From the NCBI GenBank assembly GCA_030617005.1, contig JAUWWH010000056.1:1-6386 (forward strand): a stretch of DNA of 6,386 nucleotides. The letters run 5' to 3'. Of this stretch, positions 1 through 5,514 are shown in pieces. Position 1 is the stretch's first letter. The number at the start of each line of letters is the position of its first letter. Below the pieces are notes generated by a model. That model saw nothing but the letters and a program-made list of their open reading frames with translations, searched no databases and was not told where the DNA came from. The position numbers and the translations under genes were made by a program. Source of the stretch: Candidatus Bathyarchaeota archaeon. Lineage in GTDB: Archaea > Thermoproteota > Bathyarchaeia > RBG-16-48-13 > GCA-020355125.

Positions 1-1754
1 CAAGTTCTGGTAAGATGTTTCCTTCAGTCGTAGCTTTCACGAAGGAGGGTCAACTATTAGTCGGAGAACCAGCGGTGAGACAAGCCATTACAAATCCCGA
101 GGGAACAATTAGAGAAATCAAAAGGAAGATGGGTACAGATTACAAGGTAAGTATCTACGGAAAGGAATACACTCCACAGCAAATATCAGCCTTCATCCTT
201 AAAAAAATCAAGAAAGACGCTGAGATATTCCTTGGTCAATCCATTAAGAAGGCAGTTATTATTGTTCCTGCCCATTTTAACGACAACCAGAGACAGGCAA
301 CTAAGGATACGGGAGAAATCGCAGGGTTCGAAGTGGCTAGGATCATAAATGAACCGACTGCTGCTTCCCTAGCCTATGGTTTGGATAAACTCGAGAAAGA
401 ATTGAAGATCATGGTCTTTAGTTTCGGTGGTGGTACCCACGATGTTACAATTATGGATTTCGGTGGTGGTGTTTTTCAAGTGCTTTCTACGAGTGGGGAC
501 ACTAAAACTGGGGGTGCTGATATCGATTACGCAGTTATGGATTATCTAGTCAACGAATTTAAGAGTCGGACGGGAATTGACTTGCGATCTGATAAGACAG
601 CGATGGCTAGACTTAAGGAAGCCTCTGAGAAAGCCAAAATTGAACTTTCAAACTTATTCACAACAGAAATAAGTCTCCCATTTATCGCTTCTGACGCTAA
701 GGAGCCTAAGCATTTACAGATTACACTAACACGGACAAAACTAGAGCAGTTGGCTACACCAATAGTGGAAAGAATACGAACGCCACTAATGAAGGCACTT
801 AGGGATGCAAAACTTGAACCAAAGAATATAGATAAGATCATCCTAATAGGTGGACAAACGAGAATGCCTCTCGTTATAAGATTCGTTGAGAAGATCATGG
901 GTAAACCAGCAGAAACGGGGGTTGATCCAATGGAGTGTGTTGCCGTTGGAGCAGCAATACAAGCCGGTGTGTTAGCCGGGGAAGTAACAGATTTGCTTCT
1001 ACTCGATGTGACACCCCTCTCCTTAGGAATTGAAACCTTAGGGAGGATACACACGAGGTTGATTGAAAGGAATACAACAATTCCTACAAAGAAGAGTCAA
1101 TTATTCACTACTGCTGCAGACCTTCAAACAAGTGTTACAATCAATATATTACAAGGAGAACGAACGATGGTTACTGATAATATATCCCTAGGCATGTTTA
1201 ACCTAACAGGGATCCCTCCAGCTCCTAGAGGTGTACCTCAAATAGAGGTGACGTTCGACATCGATGCAAATGGTATATTAAACGTTTCTGCAAAGGATTT
1301 AGCTACAAATAAGGAACAGAAGATCACTATAACTGCGTCAACGAAGTTATCAGAAAAAGAAAAAGAGAGAATGATTAAGGAAGCAGAGCGGTTCGCAGAG
1401 CAAGATCTTAAGAATAAGGAGGAAGCGGAGATTCGTAATAACGCTGACGCACTCATCTACACGGTTGAGAAGACAAAGAAAGACCTTGGAGACAAGATAA
1501 GCAAAGAAAGTAGTGATAGATTAGATAAGGCAGTTAGTGAGTTAAGAGACGTGTTAAACGGAAAAGATGTGGACGAGATGAAGACAAAAAGTGAAGAATT
1601 GACAAAGGTTCTGCAGGAGGTGGGCACAGCAGCTTATCAACAGGCAGCTCAGGAGAGCAGGCAACAACAAACGGGACCGAAAGAGGAGCCTGAAGGAGCT
1701 AAAGGTGAAAACGTAGTAGATGCAGATTATAAAGTAGTCGAGGATGAGGAATAA
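1..1754 (+). CDS. dnaK: Molecular chaperone DnaK (Hsp70), 5' end cut by the window edge
   Basis: Hsp70 chaperone, an ATP-driven cytosolic foldase working with DnaJ and GrpE. The frame is open from base 3 (S-S-G-K before Met at 15), and a full DnaK has about 35 more N-terminal residues with the phosphate-1 motif, so the ATG at 15 is internal. Numbering from that Met: the K36 equivalent of DnaK Lys70 (IKRKMG), the NEPTAA motif with E113, the phosphate-2 motif at 134-143, the adenosine motif IGGQTRMP near 278-285, the [11 protein letters not shown] linker at 331-341, the substrate-binding beta domain to about 450, then a charged helical lid and the tail [13 protein letters not shown]. Compared with E. 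coli, about 24 residues of the subdomain-IB insert are absent, as in Gram-positive and archaeal DnaKs. Odd: the DLGGGTFD motif reads SFGGGTHD, replacing the catalytic Asp by Ser136. No dnaJ follows. Family assignment is certain; full activity is not. Confidence 0.97.
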   Translation, partial: SSGKMFPSVVAFTKEGQLLVGEPAVRQAITNPEGTIREIKRKMGTDYKVSIYGKEYTPQQISAFILKKIKKDAEIFLGQSIKKAVIIVPAHFNDNQRQATKDTGEIAGFEVARIINEPTAASLAYGLDKLEKELKIMVFSFGGGTHDVTIMDFGGGVFQVLSTSGDTKTGGADIDYAVMDYLVNEFKSRTGIDLRSDKTAMARLKEASEKAKIELSNLFTTEISLPFIASDAKEPKHLQITLTRTKLEQLATPIVERIRTPLMKALRDAKLEPKNIDKIILIGGQTRMPLVIRFVEKIMGKPAETGVDPMECVAVGAAIQAGVLAGEVTDLLLLDVTPLSLGIETLGRIHTRLIERNTTIPTKKSQLFTTAADLQTSVTINILQGERTMVTDNISLGMFNLTGIPPAPRGVPQIEVTFDIDANGILNVSAKDLATNKEQKITITASTKLSEKEKERMIKEAERFAEQDLKNKEEAEIRNNADALIYTVEKTKKDLGDKISKESSDRLDKAVSELRDVLNGKDVDEMKTKSEELTKVLQEVGTAAYQQAAQESRQQQTGPKEEPEGAKGENVVDADYKVVEDEE

Positions 1755-1770
1755 CCATTCATACTCTAAA

Positions 1771-1777
1771 TTTTTTT
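1771..1777 (+). terminator. Oligo-T terminator after dnaK
   Basis: A run of seven T begins 16 nt after the dnaK stop codon (TAA at 1752-1754) in an AT-rich context. Archaeal RNA polymerase terminates at such T tracts without needing a hairpin. No strong stem precedes it. Confidence 0.5.
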
Positions 1778-1851
1778 AGATATTCCAAGTGCAAATGATT
1801 AAGAGAGGGATATAATGCTATAGATGTGCTTATGGGGTTTTCTAAAGGGTA

Positions 1852-1864
1852 GATAACGGTTATC
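1852..1864. repeat. 13-bp perfect palindrome (possible operator)
   Basis: GATAAC-G-GTTATC is a perfect dyad with 6-nt arms and a one-base centre. It lies about 40 nt downstream of a TATAATG string (1811-1817). Such short dyads often bind dimeric winged-helix or HTH regulators, but no gene starts nearby, so a regulatory role is only a possibility. Confidence 0.35.
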
Positions 1865-2030
1865 CTATTGAAACTCAAATTTTTTCCATTAAAGATAGCA
1901 ATTCTTCGGTATTACTGGTCACATAAGTGTTCAAAGAGAAGTCACTCCACAAGTAAATTACGCAGAATCTATTTTATTTGAGGTAAAATCCTGTTTTAGC
2001 ATAAACACCGCTTCTAAATCAGTAGTGAAG

Positions 2031-2052
2031 ATTGTCAGAGTTCATTGACAAT
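2031..2052. repeat. Inverted repeat with 7-bp arms
   Basis: ATTGTCA at 2031-2037 is exactly complementary to TGACAAT at 2046-2052, with an 8-nt spacer. It could form a hairpin in a transcript running toward the T6 hairpin at 2110-2131. No T run follows it directly, so it does not look like a terminator. Confidence 0.4.
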
Positions 2053-2101
2053 AGATTACGGCAACTAAGCAGATCGAGTGAAGACGCGACTCCGTTAACA
2101 G

Positions 2102-2107
2102 TATAAA
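2102..2107 (+). promoter_or_regulatory. TATA-like box upstream of the tRNA
   Basis: TATAAA within GTATAAATGG matches an archaeal TATA box and would place a start near 2128-2133, about 70 nt before the mature tRNA end. That leader is long for a tRNA, and the box directly abuts the hairpin at 2110-2131. A weaker alternative for the tRNA is the TATCTTATG string around 2169-2177, about 25-30 nt before the tRNA. Confidence 0.3.
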
Positions 2108-2109
2108 TG

Positions 2110-2131
2110 GAAGGAGTATCCTTCGTTTTTT
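2110..2131 (+). terminator. Hairpin plus T6, resembling an intrinsic terminator
   Basis: GAAGGA (2110-2115) and TCCTTC (2119-2124) form a six-pair stem around the loop GTA. One base later comes a run of six T (2126-2131). This is the shape of a factor-independent terminator on the plus strand. It is more than 350 nt past the dnaK stop and upstream of the tRNA, so it would end either dnaK read-through or a separate short transcript from the intergenic region. Confidence 0.45.
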
Positions 2132-2202
2132 CTAAAAAAGAAGAGATGAAAAGTTTTAAGAAGCCAAGTATCTTATGCATCTCAAGAAATTGATAGTCAG
2201 AA

Positions 2203-2291
2203 GCCCCGATAGCTCAGACGGTTAAGGCGTCCGCCTCGTAAAAACTCTGGAAAGCGGAAGATCGCGGGTTCAAATCCCGCCCGGGGCTCCA
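2203..2291 (+). tRNA. trnT: tRNA-Thr (anticodon CGU), intron-containing, CCA encoded
   Basis: Cloverleaf read by eye. The acceptor is GCCCCGA/CCGGGGC with discriminator T73 and encoded CCA at 2289-2291. U8-A9 lie at 2210-2211, followed by the D arm with G18-G19 at 2220-2221. The anticodon stem is TCCGC (2230-2234) with GCGGA (2254-2258), five perfect pairs. The variable loop AGATC precedes the T arm GCGGG-TTCAAAT-CCCGC. Nineteen bases lie between the two anticodon-stem strands; removing 12 leaves the seven-base loop CTCGTAA, anticodon CGT at 2237-2239, which reads ACG threonine codons. U73 agrees with archaeal tRNA-Thr. Odd: pairs 7-66 and 13-22 are both A-C mismatches, and 12-23 is U-G, so the D stem is weak. 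It is probably functional, but a decaying copy is not excluded. Confidence 0.9.
2241..2252 (+). other. Putative 12-nt tRNA intron at position 37/38
   Basis: Between A37 (2240) and A38 (2253) lie 12 extra bases, AAAACTCTGGAA. This is the canonical site of archaeal tRNA introns, which the splicing endonuclease removes by recognising a bulge-helix-bulge. The size is near the lower end for archaea. Pairing CTCG of the loop with CTGG of the intron gives only a partial central helix (C-G, U-G, one mismatch, G-C), so a relaxed motif would be needed. The A run on both sides leaves the exact cut ambiguous by a base or two. Confidence 0.7.
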
Positions 2292-2340
2292 TTTGTTAAA
2301 ATAAAAATATTTTAGCTTATGTACAGTGCCGTGTAGAGAA

Positions 2341-2357
2341 ATATCAATAATTGATAT
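2341..2357. repeat. 17-bp perfect palindrome between convergent genes
   Basis: ATATCAAT-A-ATTGATAT has 8-nt arms that are exactly complementary around one A. It lies between the end of the tRNA and the end of the aminotransferase gene, both transcribed toward it. It may be an AT-rich hairpin helping to end transcripts, or a protein-binding dyad. No T run follows it on the plus strand. Confidence 0.5.
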
Positions 2358-2375
2358 AACCATAATTAGATCTAT

Positions 2376-2382
2376 AAAAAAA
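2376..2382 (-). terminator. Oligo-T terminator of the aminotransferase gene
   Basis: On the minus strand, seven T (A7 on the plus strand) lie about 25 nt beyond the stop codon at 2407-2409. They follow a pyrimidine-rich CCTCC stretch, which suits archaeal T-tract termination. Confidence 0.5.
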
Positions 2383-2406
2383 GGAGGAAAGAGTGTTTTA
2401 AGAGAA

Positions 2407-3720
2407 TTATTCTTTTTCGACTTCGTTAATACATTCTTCCAGTAGATCTAAGGATGTTTCAGCGTGTTCTTTCGTAAGACAGAGTGGGGGAGTTGTCCAT
2501 GTGAAACCGTAGTTCATGATCCCTTTCTGTAACCATTTTGTAAATACCTTTGCTCCAGTTAACATATCAACTTCTTTTGATACCTTATCCTTTACGAAGC
2601 CAACTCCAATGTTGAGTCCTTTAGCACTCACGGTCTTAAGCCGCTCATGGGTACTTTGAAGCTCATGTAATCTCTTTCTAATCACCGTTCCAACAACATG
2701 GGCATTATTCACTAAGTCGAGTTCTTTGATAAGGTCGATTGTTGAGATCATAGCAGCGCATGTCATGGGGTTAGCCGCGTAAGAGTGAATTTGAGAACCT
2801 GGCGGTAGAGCGGTAGCTATCTCCTTAGTTGTTATGATGGCATTCCCTTGCAACCCGCTAGTAATACCTTTGGCGGAGCATATAATGTCTGGGACAACAT
2901 TTTCCCAATCGCATGCCCACCACTTACCTGATCTCCCCTGGCCGCATGTAATTTCATCAGCAATCATCAAGATGTCATTGTCATCACAGACCTTTCTCAG
3001 CTTGGTTAGATAGCCCTCTGGTGTACCATGATATCTAGCCCATGGTTCAAGAATAACAGCTGCGGTATTATTATGAGTTTGATCTTTGATGACTTGTTCA
3101 ATGAATTCAGCGCAGAAAAGTCCACAATCAGGGTACTCCAATTTAAATGAACAGTTATAACAGTTACAGGAAGGTGCGACTAGAAGGTTGATGTTTCGTC
3201 CCCACCATTGACCAACAGTTGATTGTCCGTGATAGTGTGTGTAAAGTGAGATTACAGTGTTCTTCTTTTTGAAAAATCTAGCTGCTTCAACCGCTGCTAA
3301 TGTAGCTTCTGTACCTGAACCCCCTCCCAAAACAACCGTGTTGAGTTTAGGTGGGCTTATGCTCAGAAGTTTCTTAGCTGCTTCATATCTCAATTCATGA
3401 GACCAATTAGCTGTATTGATCATCTTCGATATAGCGTTCTTTACAGCCTCAACGACTTGAGGGGGTGCATGCCCAGCATTTGCCATGTGATAACCTGCAG
3501 TCCAGTCTATGTAAACATTGCCATCTACATCACGTACAGTGTCACCTTTTGCTGATTCCCAGATTAAATGACTGACGTCAGGGCGAACTAATCCATATAG
3601 TTGCTGTGGAATTACGGTCTGTATCTTTTGAAACAGAGCTTTAGATTTAGGACCGGGGGGCGTAACAACGATTTTTGGTGCTTCAGGATATCCGAGTGTA
3701 CTCAAATCTTTTTTTGACAT
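2407..3720 (-). CDS. Class III (omega-amino acid/GABA-type) PLP-dependent aminotransferase
   Basis: Cytosolic fold-type I enzyme of the class III aminotransferase family, which moves an amino group, usually from an omega- or alkyl-amine substrate, to a keto acid. Numbered from the ATG at 3720 (437 aa, normal for the family): PLP phosphate-binding GGGSGTE at 132-138, the aromatic-His-Gly motif THYHG near 161-165, the EPW segment at 225-227, Asp255 of DEITCGQGRSG for the pyridine nitrogen, Schiff-base Lys284 in AKGITSG, and HSYAANPMTCAA at 313-324. The usual DEVQ reads DEIT, closer to omega-transaminases than to acetylornithine or GABA enzymes. Five cysteines (185, 187, 190, 199, 203) form a CxCxxCx8CxxxC cluster. 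A GTG at 3732 is in frame and adds four residues; I prefer the ATG, which has no clear ribosome site and may be leaderless. The gene is monocistronic with its own spacer promoter. The substrate cannot be told from sequence alone. Confidence 0.93.
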   Translation of the reverse strand: MSKKDLSTLGYPEAPKIVVTPPGPKSKALFQKIQTVIPQQLYGLVRPDVSHLIWESAKGDTVRDVDGNVYIDWTAGYHMANAGHAPPQVVEAVKNAISKMINTANWSHELRYEAAKKLLSISPPKLNTVVLGGGSGTEATLAAVEAARFFKKKNTVISLYTHYHGQSTVGQWWGRNINLLVAPSCNCYNCSFKLEYPDCGLFCAEFIEQVIKDQTHNNTAAVILEPWARYHGTPEGYLTKLRKVCDDNDILMIADEITCGQGRSGKWWACDWENVVPDIICSAKGITSGLQGNAIITTKEIATALPPGSQIHSYAANPMTCAAMISTIDLIKELDLVNNAHVVGTVIRKRLHELQSTHERLKTVSAKGLNIGVGFVKDKVSKEVDMLTGAKVFTKWLQKGIMNYGFTWTTPPLCLTKEHAETSLDLLEECINEVEKE

Positions 3721-3740
3721 AAAATATATCACATACTTAT

Positions 3741-3748
3741 TGTATATC
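3741..3748 (-). promoter_or_regulatory. Candidate TATA box of the aminotransferase gene
   Basis: On the minus strand GATATACA is centred about 25 nt before the ATG at 3720, the spacing of a leaderless archaeal transcript. A better consensus match, CTTAAATAA, lies further up at 3782-3790 inside the dyad ACTTATTTAAGT (3780-3791) and would give a leader of about 40 nt. Either could be used. Confidence 0.35.
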
Positions 3749-3828
3749 GAACTATTTTTACTGAAGATTATGGCAATTAACTTATTTAAGTAATTTATGT
3801 AAAAAAGGGGAAACTTGAGGCTGAGGAG

Positions 3829-3841
3829 AAGATTAAATCTT
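3829..3841. repeat. 13-bp palindrome in the aminotransferase upstream region
   Basis: AAGATT-A-AATCTT is a perfect dyad with 6-nt arms, about 110 nt upstream of the aminotransferase start. An operator role is possible, but AT-rich dyads this short arise easily by chance. Confidence 0.25.
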
Positions 3842-3876
3842 ATCCATAAATAACCTAGTTATGATAAACACTATTT

Positions 3877-3885
3877 AAAAAAAAA
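3877..3885 (-). terminator. T9 terminator of the MutL operon
   Basis: Nine consecutive T on the minus strand, preceded by TTTTC, lie about 100 nt past the stop codon of the last operon gene (3987-3989). This is the strongest T tract in the window and separates the operon from the aminotransferase gene. Confidence 0.55.
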
Positions 3886-3986
3886 GAAAATACAAACGTT
3901 TCTCGGTAGTTAGGAACTGTAAATAAAAGGGTAATATGAGTGTTTGTGAGTAATCCTGTTCTCATTGTCTTATTTTTGGGTTAATT

Positions 3987-4334
3987 TTAGGTTAATTTCT
4001 TTAATTTTTCCTGTAATCGCTCTATATTGTCACTCTTTTCGAAGAAATCTACATATCGAAAACCGTCAACTCCAAAAAAATATAAAAAAGGTGAAACTGG
4101 TAACATAATTACGTTGCTAAAAATGATGGAAAAAGGTTTAAGGACTTCAAAGAACCCTCCGAAGAGGCCCCCCAATTGATATTTGGAGATTAAACGTACC
4201 AAGTTATCGGAAATCTCTTCTTCTTTTTCAGGCGTTATCTTATTGACAATTGGAGATGCTGAGAGTTTTTTAAAGACATAGCCCTCTATTTTGGCAAGGA
4301 TGCCTTTCTGTTTTTCTTCGTTTTTATCTGGCAA
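3987..4334 (-). CDS. Small hydrophobic hypothetical protein, last gene of the MutL operon
   Basis: I do not recognise a family for this 115-aa product. Residues 1-48 are charged and lysine/glutamate rich, about 53-90 are hydrophobic and aromatic (QLGGLFGGFFEVL, then PFSIIFSNVIMLPVSPFLYFFGV), and the tail from about 99 is a short charged helix. One membrane hairpin or an amphipathic membrane anchor is plausible. The first usable start is TTG at 4334, directly after the TAA of the preceding gene and in the same frame; no other ATG, GTG or TTG occurs in the next 20 or so codons. GAGGTG at 4351-4346, complementary to the archaeal 16S tail, lies 11 nt upstream, a slightly long spacing. It could be a separate protein or a read-through extension of the 383-aa protein. 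Codon use and length support a real gene, but not strongly. Confidence 0.7.
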   Translation of the reverse strand: MPDKNEEKQKGILAKIEGYVFKKLSASPIVNKITPEKEEEISDNLVRLISKYQLGGLFGGFFEVLKPFSIIFSNVIMLPVSPFLYFFGVDGFRYVDFFEKSDNIERLQEKLKKLT

Positions 4335-5486
4335 TTACCTTGAAACACCTCTTCCAATTAGTTCAACATTTGCTCTTGGAAGAGTTAATTTTTTCCCATT
4401 CTCTAACGTCACTATTATGACAGATGTTTTTGATTCTGTCTCTATCTCTTTAGATGTTGGTTCTAACTTAAAGACTTTTGCAAAGGCTCCAAATTCGTGT
4501 CCTCGAATGATGCGAATAATGGTTCCAGGTTCAAGTCGACTTGAAGTTTCTTCTGATTCCGATATTATGTAGGTGTCAACAGGTTTGAATGGGATTATGA
4601 TCTCTGGTCTGATTACACCGGCTCTAATATGAGTTGCCCCACTGATAGACGCTTGTTTTCCTTCAAATTTCTTCAGAAGATCAAAGGTCCACGTTAACAT
4701 ACTCATCTTCCCGAAGCCCTCCGTCATAATTAAAGTTGTATTAACTTCTTCTTCACCAGTGACCGCCACACCAATCTCATATCCTAAGTAGTTAACTAAA
4801 GAGTCGTCTTCTATACTCCCTACAATTATACCATTAACATGGTTCTTAGCTGCTTTTTGTAAGGCTTCACCGGTTATGAGTGACCCACCAACAAGTATTT
4901 TACCGGTATGACTGGAGGTTATTTTGTCTTCTGTAAGAACTTCATCTGGAGATGAGACTAAAATTTCTAACTCACCATGTGTTTCGCCTCCAATGCCAAA
5001 TATGCCTTGGACATAAGCGCCAAAAGTCTCAATAATTACTCCTTCCTTAGGTAGAACTTCCACAACTTCGCCAGGAATGTATGCTGTAACTTCAACTGGT
5101 ACTGGCGGTGCTCTGATGTGTAATTTTCCTGTGACATCGGAGATATAAGCGATAGTACCTGATGTTGGTGCGATAGATTCTTTTACACGTCTTCCAAAAA
5201 AATATTTTCGGCTTGCAAGGATGTCTCCTTCTTTAACAATGTCTCCAACTTTCACTTTAAACCATTCTTTCACAGCTTTTTTTACTTCTCCCAGGAGGAT
5301 GCCAAGATCTGATCGTACATCAACTGTTGTGAAAGTGCCTAAGAGATTAGCGCGCACAATCTTAGTTTCTGGATAAACTTTATCTCCTTTTTTAACTAGA
5401 GTTTCACCTGGTATGGGTAGAACTCTTCTCTTCCTCACCATCGTAGCTTCTCTTACTTCCAAACCCGGTGTGTATGCTTCTCCCAT
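4335..5486 (-). CDS. MutL-linked protein with barrel-sandwich-like and KOW-like segments, function unknown
   Basis: A 383-aa soluble protein with no signal peptide or membrane segment. Segments by eye: residues 18-62 (RVLPIPGETLVKKGDKV) and 78-130 (VKVGDIVKEGDILA, then APTSGTIAYISDVTGKLHIR) look like two lipoyl/RnfC-type barrel-sandwich units, without the modified-lysine motif of a true lipoyl or biotin carrier. Residues 131-180 are beta-rich with GIFGIGGETHG. Residues 190-300 look alpha/beta (GKILVGGSLITGEALQKAA, GIIVGSIEDD, TEGFG). The C-terminus, 318-380, has a KOW-like pattern ending in LTLPRANVELI. From memory, similar proteins sit beside mutL in Chloroflexota; I could not check this. 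It starts 28 nt after mutL, with GAAGGA seven bases before the ATG, so the two are surely co-transcribed. It may be a partner or adaptor of MutL; no catalytic motif is visible. Confidence 0.85.
   Translation of the reverse strand: MGEAYTPGLEVREATMVRKRRVLPIPGETLVKKGDKVYPETKIVRANLLGTFTTVDVRSDLGILLGEVKKAVKEWFKVKVGDIVKEGDILASRKYFFGRRVKESIAPTSGTIAYISDVTGKLHIRAPPVPVEVTAYIPGEVVEVLPKEGVIIETFGAYVQGIFGIGGETHGELEILVSSPDEVLTEDKITSSHTGKILVGGSLITGEALQKAAKNHVNGIIVGSIEDDSLVNYLGYEIGVAVTGEEEVNTTLIMTEGFGKMSMLTWTFDLLKKFEGKQASISGATHIRAGVIRPEIIIPFKPVDTYIISESEETSSRLEPGTIIRIIRGHEFGAFAKVFKLEPTSKEIETESKTSVIIVTLENGKKLTLPRANVELIGRGVSR
4346..4351 (-). promoter_or_regulatory. Candidate ribosome binding site for the TTG-started small gene
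   Basis: GAGGTG inside the last codons of the upstream gene matches the anti-Shine-Dalgarno tail CACCTC. Eleven bases separate it from the TTG at 4334. It is the main sequence argument for re-initiation there rather than stop-codon read-through. Confidence 0.4.
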
Positions 5487-5493
5487 TTTTCAT

Positions 5494-5499
5494 TCCTTC
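5494..5499 (-). promoter_or_regulatory. Ribosome binding site of the 383-aa gene
   Basis: GAAGGA on the minus strand lies seven bases before the ATG at 5486. An ATG at 5493 directly abuts it in another frame, so the spacing selects 5486 as the start. Confidence 0.6.
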
Positions 5500-5514
5500 T
5501 TTTGAATATTTCTT

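Larger units (their letters stand above)
1755..2202. other. 448-nt intergenic region without a recognisable gene
   Basis: No reading frame of convincing length or composition is present on either strand; the few ATG-started frames stop within some ten codons. I looked for the conserved core of RNase P RNA, an SRP Alu or S domain, and C/D-box pairs (RUGAUGA with CUGA), and recognised none. What it does hold is an oligo-T tract, a 13-bp palindrome at 1852-1864, an inverted repeat at 2031-2052, a TATAAA box at 2102-2107 and a terminator-like hairpin at 2110-2131. This leaves room for an undescribed small RNA, but nothing proves one. Confidence 0.5.

Noticed and set aside
15..17. ATG as the true start of dnaK
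   Set aside because: The frame is open upstream to the window edge, and the first residues match the interior of DnaK ([10 protein letters not shown]), with the phosphate-1 motif still missing.
542..1054. 170-aa frame on the minus strand inside dnaK
   Set aside because: It is antisense to a strongly conserved DnaK region, and its Ser/Ile-rich composition is typical of a shadow frame.
1755..2202. RNase P RNA, SRP RNA or a C/D-box sRNA in the spacer
   Set aside because: None of the conserved core strings or box pairs could be found by eye, and the region is too AT-rich for a typical archaeal SRP RNA.
3979..3998. Direct repeat of GGTTAATTT at the end of the small gene
   Set aside because: Two nine-base AT-rich copies that partly lie in coding sequence are too short to support a repeat element.
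4335..4337. Recoded stop codon (selenocysteine or pyrrolysine) at the 383-aa/115-aa junction
   Set aside because: The stop is TAA; selenocysteine uses TGA and pyrrolysine uses TAG, and no dedicated recoding hairpin was seen.
4291..4572. 93-aa plus-strand frame across the junction of the two minus-strand genes
   Set aside because: It is antisense to the 383-aa gene and the small hydrophobic gene, with no ribosome site or recognisable domain.
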